DNA from: Saccharothrix espanaensis DSM 44229
GTDB lineage: Bacteria; Actinomycetota; Actinomycetes; Mycobacteriales; Pseudonocardiaceae
Length of the DNA stretch: 64,000 bases
Assembly (NCBI RefSeq): GCF_000328705.1
Contig: NC_019673.1
Span: forward strand, 3,162,001-3,226,000
Direction of reading: 5' to 3'
Part shown: positions 10,883 to 20,752 of the stretch, piece after piece
Numbering within the stretch: position 1 is the stretch's first letter
How the letters are laid out: every line of letters begins with the position of its first letter
Notes under the pieces: model-generated
Database searches by the model: none
What the model was told of the DNA's origin: nothing
What the model saw: only the letters and a program-made list of their open reading frames with translations
Program-made: the position numbers and the translations under genes

Positions 10883-11646
10883 AGGTCGTGCGGTGGCTGG
10901 TCATCGGTGTGCTCGGCGCGTTCTTCCTGCTGCCGCTGCTGGCGATGGCCGAGTTCTCCACGCGCGGCGTGAACGGCTCGCGCAGCCTCGACTCGTGGTC
11001 GGGCATCGTGTCCGACCCGGACCTGGTGTCCGCGATCCTGGCGTCCGTGCAGCTCGCGGTGGCGAGTTCGGTGGTCATGCTGGTGCTGCTGGTGCCCACC
11101 ATGACGTGGGTCCGGCTGCGGCTGCCCAGGCTGCGCCGGCTGGTGGAGTTCCTGTGCCTGCTGCCGATCACCATCCCGGCGATCGTGCTCGTGGTGGGCC
11201 TGGCGCCGCTCTACGCGTGGGTGGACTACTTCGTGGGCGACTCGCCGCTGACGCTCACCTTCGCCTACGCCGTGCTGGTGCTGCCCTTCGCGTACCGGGC
11301 GATCGACGCGGGCCTGTCCGCGATCGACCTCAAGACGCTGGCTGAGGCGGCACGCGGCCTCGGGGCGTCCTGGGCCGCGGTGCTGCTGCGGATCGTGGTG
11401 CCCAACATCCGGACCGCGCTGCTCGGCGCGGCGCTGCTGTCGGTCGCGCTGGTGCTGGGGGAGTTCACCATCGCGTCCCTGCTGAACTTCGACACGTTGC
11501 AGGTGCGGGTGAACCTGCTGGGCAAGCGCGACGCGGGCGTGTCCATCGCGGTGTCGCTGCTGAGCCTGCTGTTCGCGTTCGTGCTGCTGTTCCTGCTCTC
11601 GTTCGTCGGCGGGCGGCGGCGGGACACCGTCGCGGAGGAAGGCTGA
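10873..11646 (+). CDS. ABC importer permease, second subunit
   Basis: 257 residues, ATG 10873 inside the end of the previous gene. Six membrane segments, beginning VVRWLVIGVLGAFFLLPLLA; EAA loop LAEAARGLGASWAAVLLRIV at about residues 156-175. PotC-like partner forming a heterodimeric channel with the preceding permease. It ends 1 bp before the ATPase gene. Confidence 0.9.
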   Translation: MAVKVVRWLVIGVLGAFFLLPLLAMAEFSTRGVNGSRSLDSWSGIVSDPDLVSAILASVQLAVASSVVMLVLLVPTMTWVRLRLPRLRRLVEFLCLLPITIPAIVLVVGLAPLYAWVDYFVGDSPLTLTFAYAVLVLPFAYRAIDAGLSAIDLKTLAEAARGLGASWAAVLLRIVVPNIRTALLGAALLSVALVLGEFTIASLLNFDTLQVRVNLLGKRDAGVSIAVSLLSLLFAFVLLFLLSFVGGRRRDTVAEEG

Positions 11647-11647
11647 G

Positions 11648-12709
11648 ATGGGCTACCTGGAGTTGCACGGGCTGCGCAAGTCGTTCGGCGGGCAGCCCGC
11701 GCTGGCCGGTCTGGACCTCGACCTGGCGGAGGGCGAACTGGTCAGCCTGCTCGGCCCGAGCGGCTGCGGCAAGACCACCGCGCTGCGGATCGTGGCCGGG
11801 TTCGAGACCGCCGACGAGGGCGTCGTCCGGGTCGACGGCCGCGACGTGACGGGCGTGCCCGCCAACAAGCGCGACATGGGCATGGTCTTCCAGGCCTACA
11901 GCCTGTTCCCGAACATGACCGCGGCGCAGAACATCGCGTTCGGCCTGCGGCTGCGCAAGATGCCCGGCCGCGCCAAGCGCACCGACGAGCTGCTGGAGCT
12001 GGTCGACCTGGGCCACCTGGGCAAGCGGTACCCGCACCAGCTCTCCGGCGGCCAGCAGCAGCGGGTCGCGCTGGCCCGCGCGCTCGCGATCCAGCCGAGC
12101 GTGCTGCTGCTCGACGAGCCGCTGTCCGCGCTGGACGCCAAGGTCCGGGTCGCGCTGCGCGAGGAGATCCGGCGCATCCAGACCGAGCTGGGCATGACCA
12201 CCCTGTTCGTCACGCACGACCAGGAGGAGGCGCTGGCCGTCGCCGACCGGGTCGGCGTGATGTCGCAGGGGCGGCTGGAGCAGCTCGACACCCCTGCCGC
12301 GGTCTACCGGCAGCCCGCGTCGGCGTTCGTGGCGCAGTTCGTGGGCGTGACCAACGCGCTGTTCGGCACCGCCGAGGCCGGGGGCGTGCGCTTGGGCGCG
12401 TACCGGCTGGCGACCGACGCGGCCGAGGGCATCACGGCCGGCGCGGACGTCAAGGTCATCGTGCGGCCGGAGGACATCGGCATCGCCCAGCACAGCGGCC
12501 AGGACAACGGCGCGCTGGTCGGCAACGTGCTCACCCAGAGCTTCCTCGGACCGGTCACCAGGCTGTCGGTGCGCCTGGCCGGCGGCGAGCAGGTGGTCCG
12601 CGTCGACCAGCCCTCCAGCCGGGCCGCGGACTTCCCGCCGGGCACGCCGGTCGCCCTGGACCTCGCGGTGGGCCGGCTGATGGTCGTGGAGGGTCTGGGT
12701 CCCGTTTGA
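11648..12709 (+). CDS. ABC importer ATPase with TOBE domain
   Basis: 353 residues. All ATPase motifs are intact: Walker A GPSGCGKTT, signature LSGGQQQRVALARAL, Walker B LLLDEPLSALD and H-loop FVTHDQEEAL. Residues about 280-350 form a TOBE_2 regulatory barrel, typical of the polyamine/iron/phosphonate importers. The motif LSRYPHQLSGG is replaced by GKRYPHQLSGG. It completes a self-contained importer with 8837-11646. No enzyme gene in the operon reveals the substrate. Confidence 0.92.
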   Translation: MGYLELHGLRKSFGGQPALAGLDLDLAEGELVSLLGPSGCGKTTALRIVAGFETADEGVVRVDGRDVTGVPANKRDMGMVFQAYSLFPNMTAAQNIAFGLRLRKMPGRAKRTDELLELVDLGHLGKRYPHQLSGGQQQRVALARALAIQPSVLLLDEPLSALDAKVRVALREEIRRIQTELGMTTLFVTHDQEEALAVADRVGVMSQGRLEQLDTPAAVYRQPASAFVAQFVGVTNALFGTAEAGGVRLGAYRLATDAAEGITAGADVKVIVRPEDIGIAQHSGQDNGALVGNVLTQSFLGPVTRLSVRLAGGEQVVRVDQPSSRAADFPPGTPVALDLAVGRLMVVEGLGPV

Positions 12710-12871
12710 GAATGGATCCTGGTCGGGCCGGATCCTCCGGTGGCTCGTGGTGGTCTGACCAGTGCGCGGTGCCGCGTGCGGGCGCGAGGCGGCCTCGGTG
12801 ATCGGTGCGCGCTTCCCCGCCACGGGGGAGCTGCGGGTGCGGCCGGGGGCCCGGCTCGGCATGATCCACGC

Positions 12872-14032
12872 ATGACGAGGGCGTGGTACCGGCCGATGAC
12901 GGCCCGGCGGTCCGACGAGGAGCACCGGGTCGCCACGCCGCTGGAGCTGTTGTTCGACCTGAGCTTCGTGGTCGCGGTCGCCTCGGCCGCGACGAACCTG
13001 CACCACGCGCTGACCGAGGACCACATCGGCCACGGCATCACGGGCTACCTGACCGTGTTCTTCGCGATCTGGTGGGCGTGGCTGAACTTCACCTGGTTCG
13101 CCTCCGCCTACGACACCGACGACGTGCCGTACCGGCTCACGACGTTGGTGCAGGTCGCGGGCGTGCTGGTGGTCGCGGCCGGGGTGCCGGGGGCGTTCGA
13201 CCGGGCCGATTTCACGGTGATCACCGTCGGGTACGTGATCATGCGGCTGGCCATGGTCGTGCAGTGGCTGCGCGCGGCGCGGTCCGACGTCGAGCGGCGC
13301 GCGTGCGCCCGGCGGTACGCCCTGGGCATCACCGTCGTGCAGATCGGGTGGGTGGCCCGGCTGTGGCTGCCGGAGAGCCTGTTCTGGGTCGGGTTCCTGG
13401 TGCTGGTGGTGGCGGAGCTGGCGGTGCCGGCGTGGGCGGAACGGGTCGCGCGCACCACGTGGCACCCGCACCACATCGCCGAGCGGTACGGGCTGTTCAC
13501 GCTGATCGTGCTCGGCGAGTCGATCCTGGCGGCGACCAACGCGATCGGCTCCGGACTGGACGCCGGGCACTCGTCGGGCGCGCTGATCTCGCTGGCCGCG
13601 GCCGGTCTGGTGATCGTGTTCTCGATGTGGTGGCTGTACTTCGACCACCCGGCGGAGGGGCTGCGGACGTCCATGCGGGTCTCGCTGACCTGGGGCTACG
13701 GCCACTACCTGGTGTTCGCCTCGGTCGCGGCGGTCGGCGCGGGGCTGGCCGTGGCGGTCGACCACGACCTGCACGTGGCGCACCTGCCCGCGGTGGCCGC
13801 CGGGATGGCGACCACCGTGCCGGTCGCGGTGTTCCTGCTGGTTGTCTGGTACCTACAGGTGTACCCGCGCCAGCGGGGGCCGATCACCTGGGCGTTCCCG
13901 GCGGCGGCCGTGCTGGCGCTGCTGGCGTCGTTCGCACCCGCGCCGATCCATGTGGTCGCGGTGGTGCTCGCGGCGCTGGTGGCGGTGACGGTCGTGGTGG
14001 AGCGCGACACCGCACACCGAGAGGTTTCCTGA
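12872..14032 (+). CDS. Low temperature requirement protein A (LtrA) family membrane protein
   Basis: 386 residues from ATG 12872. The family's opening is clear: RRSDEEHRVATPLELLFDLS, then FVVAVASAATNLHH. About ten membrane segments follow, with the conserved HHIAERYGLFTLIVLGESIL and WWLYFDHPA blocks. The name comes from a Listeria gene needed for growth in the cold; the biochemical function is unknown and actinobacterial members are common. The stop overlaps the start of the VOC gene (TGATG), so the two are translationally coupled. Confidence 0.88.
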   Translation: MTRAWYRPMTARRSDEEHRVATPLELLFDLSFVVAVASAATNLHHALTEDHIGHGITGYLTVFFAIWWAWLNFTWFASAYDTDDVPYRLTTLVQVAGVLVVAAGVPGAFDRADFTVITVGYVIMRLAMVVQWLRAARSDVERRACARRYALGITVVQIGWVARLWLPESLFWVGFLVLVVAELAVPAWAERVARTTWHPHHIAERYGLFTLIVLGESILAATNAIGSGLDAGHSSGALISLAAAGLVIVFSMWWLYFDHPAEGLRTSMRVSLTWGYGHYLVFASVAAVGAGLAVAVDHDLHVAHLPAVAAGMATTVPVAVFLLVVWYLQVYPRQRGPITWAFPAAAVLALLASFAPAPIHVVAVVLAALVAVTVVVERDTAHREVS

Positions 14033-14418
14033 TGGTCCACGAACTGCGCCTGGTCGTCACGGCGGCGGACTACGACGAGGCGCTGCGCTTCTACCGGGAC
14101 GTGCTGGGGCTGCCCGAGCGGGCGGCGTTCAGCTCGCCCGGCGGCCGGGTGACGATCCTGGAGGCGGGCCGCGCCACGCTGGAGATCGCCGACCCGCCGC
14201 ACGCCGAGTACATCGACCAGGTCGAGGTGGGCCACCGGGTGGCGGGCCACGTCCGGGTGGCGTTCGAGGTCGCGGACTCGGCCGCGACGACCCGTGAGCC
14301 GGCGGCGGCGGGCGCGACCGTCGTGGCCGAGCCGGTGAAGACGCCGTGGAACTCGCTCAACGCCCGGCTGGAGGCCCCGGCGGGGTTGCAGCTGACCCTG
14401 TTCACCGAGCTGGGCTGA
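14032..14418 (+). CDS. VOC (glyoxalase/bleomycin-resistance) family protein
   Basis: 128 residues, ATG 14032 overlapping the ltrA stop. Two beta-alpha-beta-beta-beta modules: ADYDEALRFYRDVLGLPE and TILEAGRATLEIADPP in the first, HVRVAFEVADSAATTREP and TPWNSLNARLEAPAGLQLTL in the second. VOC proteins bind metals for isomerase, dioxygenase or lyase chemistry, or bind antibiotics. Possible metal ligands include His3 and Glu59, but the role cannot be specified. A good hairpin follows at 14487. Confidence 0.85.
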   Translation: MVHELRLVVTAADYDEALRFYRDVLGLPERAAFSSPGGRVTILEAGRATLEIADPPHAEYIDQVEVGHRVAGHVRVAFEVADSAATTREPAAAGATVVAEPVKTPWNSLNARLEAPAGLQLTLFTELG

Positions 14419-14486
14419 CGGCGGGACCGGGCCGCACGCCGCCCGGTACGACGGGCCGGCCAGAACGTCGAGCCGGCCGGAACGTC

Positions 14487-14520
14487 GAGGGGGCCCGCCC
14501 GTCATCGGGCAGACCCCCTC
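14487..14520. terminator. Bidirectional terminator
   Basis: GAGGGGG (14487-14493) pairs with CCCCCTC (14514-14520), and the inner GCCCG (14497-14501) pairs with CGGGC (14506-14510). It lies between the convergent VOC and LVIVD-repeat genes, 16 bp from the stop of the latter. Confidence 0.65.
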
Positions 14521-14535
14521 GGCACGCCGTGCGGA

Positions 14536-16035
<1,500 letters not shown>

Positions 16036-16180
16036 TTCAGGTCTCCCCTTCCAAACCTGTAGCAGAGACCGCAGTATTGCCCTTTTGCGAGGCTAACCAC
16101 CAGGCCCATTCGTCGGTAAGGTGCCTATTCCGGCTGGTGGGACGGCCGGGTACGGTGGCGGCGGAGCCGAGGGGGAACGT

Positions 16181-16804
16181 ATGCGGATCTTGTTCGTCGC
16201 GGTCGTCGTCGCCTTTCTTGCCGCCTGCACGCCGCAGTCGGAGGAAGCTCCGCCGGTCATCGTGCCCAAGGGGCCCGGTGAACAGGCCGAGACGATGGCG
16301 CCCGGTGATGTCGGGACCGACCGCTGGGTGGCGCCGGGCGAGGCGGACCTTAAGTACGTGGCGAGCATGATCGTGCACCACCGGCAGGCATTGGAGATGT
16401 CGGCGCTCGCGCCGGAACGGGCGCGAAATGAGACGGTGAAGGGCCTGGCGTCGCGCATTCACGACACCCAGGGGCCGGAGATCGGCGCGATGGAGCAGTG
16501 GCGGCGGCAGTTCGCCGAGAACGCCCCGGCGCACGGCCACAACGGGAGCCTGCCGGAGGTCGACCACGGGTCCATGCCCGGCATGGCGACCGACGAGCAG
16601 CTGGCGGCGCTGAAAGCCGCGAGCGGCACCGACTTCGACCGGCTGTTCCTGCGACTGATGATCGCGCACCACGAAGGTGCGCTGACGATGGCCGTCGACC
16701 TGCTGTCCTCGGGGTCGGACGTGCGGGTCGAGGAGATGGCCAACGACGTGGTCGCGTCCCAGTCGGACGAGATCGCCCGGATGAAGGCGATCTCGCTCCC
16801 GTAG
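16181..16804 (+). CDS. DUF305 lipoprotein
   Basis: 207 residues, ATG 16181 behind GAGGGGG. A short signal peptide ends in the lipobox FLAAC (Cys16). The DUF305 core has two His/Met-containing helical repeats: KYVASMIVHHRQALEMSALA and LFLRLMIAHHEGALTMAVDL. Between them lies a His/Met-rich linker (HGHNGSLPEVDHGSMPGMA). The HH and Met pattern resembles copper-binding proteins, and some family members are linked to metal handling, but this is family-level inference. It converges on the ABM gene with only 4 bp between them. Confidence 0.85.
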   Translation: MRILFVAVVVAFLAACTPQSEEAPPVIVPKGPGEQAETMAPGDVGTDRWVAPGEADLKYVASMIVHHRQALEMSALAPERARNETVKGLASRIHDTQGPEIGAMEQWRRQFAENAPAHGHNGSLPEVDHGSMPGMATDEQLAALKAASGTDFDRLFLRLMIAHHEGALTMAVDLLSSGSDVRVEEMANDVVASQSDEIARMKAISLP

Positions 16805-16808
16805 GCCG

Positions 16809-17126
16809 TCAGGACGCGATCAGCACGAGGTCCTCGGTGGGCTGGAACGTCTCCACGGCGTTGCCGGTGACGTGCCGGGCGATGCCCGCGTTGCGCTTGT
16901 GCGCTTCCTTGAACGAGTCGGAGCGGACCCACGCCGTGAAGTCCTCCTCGGTGTCGAACTCGTTCACCGAGACGTAGGGCTGGTCCGGGCGGGTGGGGCG
17001 CAGCAGCGTGCTGCGGCGCAGGCCGGGGACGCCCGGCAGGTAGGTGCGCATGTTGTCGCGGAAGTGCGCCTCGAACTCCTCGGCCCGGTCCTCGGGCACG
17101 AACAAACGGTTGGTCGCGACGAACAT
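16809..17126 (-). CDS. Antibiotic-biosynthesis-monooxygenase (ABM) domain protein
   Basis: 105 residues, ATG 17126. A single dimeric alpha-beta barrel: MFVATNRLFVPEDRAEEFEA, then GVPGLRRSTLLRPT and VSVNEFDTEEDFTAWVRSDS, FKEAHKRN. The fold serves quinone-forming monooxygenases and haem-degrading enzymes such as IsdG; the N-terminal Asn (ATNRL) and the HKRNAG segment leave haem binding possible but unproven. It is divergent from a TetR gene across 82 bp, so it is probably that regulator's target. Confidence 0.78.
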   Translation of the reverse strand: MFVATNRLFVPEDRAEEFEAHFRDNMRTYLPGVPGLRRSTLLRPTRPDQPYVSVNEFDTEEDFTAWVRSDSFKEAHKRNAGIARHVTGNAVETFQPTEDLVLIAS

Positions 17127-17208
17127 GCGGCACCCTCCAGGTTCCCGACGCTACGTAGGGAACTATTCCAACGCGGCGTCGGGAAAGCAAGGGGCTACTA
17201 TCTGACGA

Positions 17209-17796
17209 GTGCCGAGGATCAGCGCCGAGACCGTCGCGCAACACCGCGCGAACCGGCTGCGCGATCTGCTCGCCGCGGGTCGCGCGATCGTGGCCGAGGA
17301 AGGCCCGGACGCCCTGACGCTGGCCGCGCTGGCCCGCCGGGTGGGTCTGTCCCGGCCGTCGCTCTACGAGTACTTCCGGTCCCGCGAGGAGCTGGTCGCG
17401 GCCATCGTGACCGACGAACTGCCTGATCAGGCCCGTCGCCTGGCGGCGGCGGTGCACGCGGTCGAGGGGGTGGCCGCGAAGCTGGAGGCCTACCTGCGGA
17501 CCGTGCTGGAGATCATCGTGGACGGCAGCCACGGCGCGGTGGTGGCCCTCTCGGCGCACGCCCTCCCGGAAGCCAGCCGCCGCCAGATCCGCGCCGAGCA
17601 CGAGAAGCTCCTGGCCCCGCTGGTGGGTGTGCTGGTCGAAGCCCGCGTGCCCCAGCCGGGTCTGCGCGCCCTGCTCGTCCACGGTTCGGTGGAGGCCGCG
17701 GCGCGCACCGTGCGGCCGGGCGACGTGGAGCAGAGCGAGAACGTCCTGCGGGCGTTGCTGGAACAGACCCTGCACGGCCTGAACGGCCCGTCGTAA
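17209..17796 (+). CDS. TetR-family transcriptional regulator
   Basis: 195 residues, GTG 17209. The helix-turn-helix is at about residues 15-62 (RLRDLLAAGRAIVAEEGPDA, LTLAALARRVGLSRPSLYEY, FRSREEL). The remainder is a divergent helical effector domain. It faces the ABM gene; the shared 82-bp region contains CTACGTAG at 17151-17158, a short palindrome that could be an operator. The nearest purine-rich stretch (AAGCAAGGGG) is rather far from the start, so the translation start is only moderately certain. Confidence 0.85.
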   Translation: MPRISAETVAQHRANRLRDLLAAGRAIVAEEGPDALTLAALARRVGLSRPSLYEYFRSREELVAAIVTDELPDQARRLAAAVHAVEGVAAKLEAYLRTVLEIIVDGSHGAVVALSAHALPEASRRQIRAEHEKLLAPLVGVLVEARVPQPGLRALLVHGSVEAAARTVRPGDVEQSENVLRALLEQTLHGLNGPS

Positions 17797-17850
17797 CGCT
17801 CGACCGGTTGTTCGGACGCCGACCACTGCACCTGGTCGGCGGACACCCGG

Positions 17851-19007
17851 GTGGACCGGTCGTTCGGCATCGATTTCGCGGTGCGGGTCGTGGACGACGA
17901 CGCGATCCGGCAGTTGACCCGGTGGGCGTTGAGATCGAAGGCGCGGGTCGACCGCAACATCGTGCCCGGTGGGCAGGGTCTGTGGGCGTTCGGGCTGCGA
18001 GAGCACGCCGAGTTGGTGAAGGAACTCGTCGCCAAGGCACGCGCCGACCTGGCGGTGAGCCTCACCCACCTGCGCCCCAAGTCGCACCGGCCCAACCCCG
18101 GGCCGGGCCTGGAGTGCCGCGACGGCCTCAGGCTCCCGCTCGGTGTGGAAGGCGCGGGCCTGGTCGCGGACCTCCGTGAGATCAACCGGGTACTGGCCGA
18201 ATTCCCGGTGGTACCGGCGCTCGAACCGCTCCAGTGGGTCCGTCGCGTACCCGCGTGCGACCCCCGGCGCGACGACTTGGAGCGCGCTGTGGCACACCTG
18301 CTCGCCGACGCCGACGCCGACGTCGCTTGCGGCGAGATCGGCATCTCCTACCCGGCCAAGTACTTCGAGGGCCCCGACGTGCACCGCTACCGCGGTTCGC
18401 TCAACGCGACGGCTGTCGACACCTCGGAACTCATGCTCGACACGATCGGCGATGTTCTCAGGCCGATCCCGGCGGAGGAACGCCTGCGTGCGCTTCGGGC
18501 CGGACACATCGACGGCTACTACGAGAACGACGAGAGCCGGAGCGACGGCATGTCCGCGTTGCAGTGGATAGCGGCCGAGGTCGACCTGGAAGGGACGCGG
18601 CACATCCTGCTCGACGGGAGTGATTCGCGCTCGGCGACGAATACCTGCGCCATGTCGACCGGGTGGTGCGCAGGGCATTCGACAGCCCGCCACCGTGGGC
18701 GTCCGCCCCGCCGCCGGCCACCGGGTCCAGTCCGCTGAGCCACCTGTTCGCCCAAGGGCTGGTCGCCGCCGAGAGCTTCACCGATCCCGCGACGTGGGAG
18801 AAGTTTCGCGAGCTGGTGGCCGAGCAGGACGAGGAGCGGGCCGCGGGTCTGGCCGGCCGTCCCGGCAGCGTGGTGTTCGCGATCCACCGCGCCGACCGCC
18901 CGCTCACGGTGGACGGGCTGTTCACCTTCGCCCGGTCGGCGCTGGTCTCGGCGTGGACCTCGCTCACCACCTACAGGATCCCCGTCCAGCTCGCCGTGAT
19001 CGCCTGA
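17851..19007 (+). pseudogene. Unrecognised two-part gene broken by a -1 frameshift
   Basis: From GTG 17851 a strongly GC3-biased frame runs to about 18622 (SFGIDFAVRVVDDDAIRQLT; NIVPGGQGLWAFGLREHAEL; VACGEIGISYPAKYFEG; GHIDGYYENDESRSDG). The bias then moves to the next frame: FALGDEYLRHVDRVVRRAFD, SHLFAQGLVAAESF and FAIHRADRPLTVDGLFTFAR, up to the stop at 19007. Losing one base near 18622 (GAT-TCGCG for GAT-TTCGCG) would explain it. Intact length would be about 385 residues. I do not recognise the family. Either the gene is mutated, the assembly lacks a base, or two genes overlap; the second could start at GTG 18663. Confidence 0.6.
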
Positions 19008-19033
19008 TCGCCTGATCGGCGGTTGAGCGCCGG

Positions 19034-19049
19034 TCAACCGATCGGTTGA
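19034..19049. promoter_or_regulatory. Perfect 16-bp palindrome before the ABC/two-component operon
   Basis: TCAACCGATCGGTTGA is its own reverse complement and lies 58 bp before the ATPase gene start. A related half-site (GGTTGA at 19021-19026) is just upstream. It probably binds a dimeric regulator, perhaps the operon's own LuxR-type response regulator; that link is inference. Confidence 0.6.
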
Positions 19050-19107
19050 TCCGGGGTGTGGCTCGCCGTGTGATCCACCGGCCGCGGGATCCGGTGAGGC
19101 TGGGGGC

Positions 19108-20016
19108 ATGGCAATCATCGAGGTGGTCGACCTCGTCAAGTCCTACGACGAGAAGGTCGCGGTGGGCGGGGTGTCGTTCACCGTCGACGAGGGGGAGATC
19201 TTCGGCATCCTCGGCCCGAACGGGGCGGGCAAGACGACGACCGTCGAGTGCGTCGAGGGGTTGCGCGCGGCGGATTCCGGGACGATCCGGGTCGGCGGGC
19301 TCGACCCGCGGCGGGACCGGGCGAAGGTCAGGGAGATCCTCGGGGCGCAGTTGCAGCAGAGCGAGCTGCCCGAGCGGATCCGGGTGGGCGAGGCGCTGGA
19401 GCTCTACGCGTCGTTCTACCGCGAGCCCGCCGACTGGCGCGAGCTGCTCGGCCTGCTCGGCATCGCCGACCGGGTCGACACCCAGTACCGCAAGCTGTCC
19501 GGCGGTCAGAAGCAGCGCGTCTCCATCGCGCTCGCCCTGGTCGGCCGGCCCAGGATCGCGGTGCTGGACGAGCTGACCACGGGACTGGACCCGCAGGCCC
19601 GGCGGGACACCTGGAGCCTGGTCGAACGGGTCCGCGACTCCGGGGTGACCGTCGTGCTGGTCACCCACTTCATGGAGGAGGCCGAGCGGTTGTGCGACCG
19701 GCTCGCGCTGATCGACGCCGGGAAGCTCGTCGCGGTGGACAGCCCGGCCGGGCTGGTGGCCCGGCTGGGCGGGGAGCAGACCGTGCGGTTCCGGCCGACC
19801 ACGCCGATCGGCACCGAGCTGTTCGACGTGCTGCCCGAGGTCTCCTCGGTCCAGCGGCACGGCTCGCAGGTCGTGGTCACCGGCACCGGCAACCTGCTGC
19901 ACGCCGTCACGTCCGTGCTGGCGCGCAACCAGGTCGTCGCCGCCGACCTGCGGATCGAGCAGGCCGGCCTGGACGACGCCTTCATCCGACTCACCGGCAA
20001 AGCCCTTTCGGAGTGA
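19108..20016 (+). CDS. ABC-2 exporter ATPase (DrrA-like)
   Basis: 302 residues, ATG 19108. Walker A GPNGAGKTTTVE, signature LSGGQKQRVSIAL, H-loop VTHFMEEAERL. Walker B reads IAVLDELTTGLDP, with Leu where most relatives have Pro (DEP/DEPT); this occurs in some exporters and need not impair activity. The C-terminal 80 residues (GGEQTVRFRPTTPIG and onward) resemble the DrrA-type extension. It pairs with the permease 5 bp downstream to export drugs, lipids or peptides. The two genes after that form a two-component system, an arrangement typical of self-sensing resistance operons. Confidence 0.92.
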   Translation: MAIIEVVDLVKSYDEKVAVGGVSFTVDEGEIFGILGPNGAGKTTTVECVEGLRAADSGTIRVGGLDPRRDRAKVREILGAQLQQSELPERIRVGEALELYASFYREPADWRELLGLLGIADRVDTQYRKLSGGQKQRVSIALALVGRPRIAVLDELTTGLDPQARRDTWSLVERVRDSGVTVVLVTHFMEEAERLCDRLALIDAGKLVAVDSPAGLVARLGGEQTVRFRPTTPIGTELFDVLPEVSSVQRHGSQVVVTGTGNLLHAVTSVLARNQVVAADLRIEQAGLDDAFIRLTGKALSE

Positions 20017-20021
20017 CCGCC

Positions 20022-20747
20022 ATGACGAAGATCATCTCGACCGAGTGGAAGCTGTTCCTGCGCGAGCCCGCCATGGTGGCGTTCTCGGTCTTCTTCCCGA
20101 CCGTGCTGATGCTGGTGCTGGGCGCGATCCCGGCGCTGCGCACGCCCGACCCCAAGTTCGACGACCTCCGGTTCGTCGACGCCTACGGGCCCACGCTCGT
20201 CGTGATCGCGCTCGCGTTCCTGGGTCTCAACCGGCTGCCCACCGCGGTCGCCTCCTACCGGGAGAAGGGCGTGCTGCGCCGGTTCTCCACCACCCCGGTG
20301 CACCCGAGCCGCCTGCTCGTCGCGCAGGTCGCGGTGAACCTCATCGCGGGCGTGGTGTCGATCGGGCTGGTGCTGGTGGTGGGCAAGGCCGTGTTCGACA
20401 TCGACCTGCCGCACAGCCCGCTGGGGTTCCTGGCCGCCTGCCTGCTCGGGATGCTGTCGCTGTCCGCGCTCGGCCTGCTGGTCGCCGCCTGGGCACCGGG
20501 CGCGGCCTCGGCCGGCGGCTGGGCGACGGTGGTGTTCATGCTGGTGATGTTCTTCGGCGGGGCCTACCTGCCGAGGTTCCTGATGCCGGACTTCCTGGTC
20601 CGCGTCGGCGAGCACCTGCCGCCGGGCGTGGGCGCGTTGCAGGCCGCGTGGCTGGGCACCGCGCCGAGCCTCGTGCACCTGGGCATCCTCGCCCTGATCA
20701 CGCTGGTGGCGGGTACCGTCGCGGCGAAGTCGTTCCGCTGGGAGTAG
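20022..20747 (+). CDS. ABC-2 type exporter permease
   Basis: 241 residues, ATG 20022. Six hydrophobic segments with the ABC-2 layout: SVFFPTVLMLVLGAIPAL first, then LVVIALAFLGLNRLPTAV, a cytoplasmic REKGVLRRFSTTPVHPSRLL stretch before helix 3 (a hallmark of the family), and FFGGAYLPRFLMPDFL before the last loop. Works with the ATPase at 19108. The substrate is unknown. Confidence 0.9.
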   Translation: MTKIISTEWKLFLREPAMVAFSVFFPTVLMLVLGAIPALRTPDPKFDDLRFVDAYGPTLVVIALAFLGLNRLPTAVASYREKGVLRRFSTTPVHPSRLLVAQVAVNLIAGVVSIGLVLVVGKAVFDIDLPHSPLGFLAACLLGMLSLSALGLLVAAWAPGAASAGGWATVVFMLVMFFGGAYLPRFLMPDFLVRVGEHLPPGVGALQAAWLGTAPSLVHLGILALITLVAGTVAAKSFRWE

Positions 20748-20752
20748 GGGTC

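Noticed and set aside
11465-13783. A 772-codon minus-strand frame across the ABC ATPase and LtrA genes
   Set aside because: Spans two clear plus-strand genes, composition is His/Asp/Arg-rich, no motif.
19108-20016. Inactive ABC ATPase because Walker B reads LDEL rather than LDEP
   Set aside because: The catalytic Asp and Glu are present; the following residue varies in working exporters.
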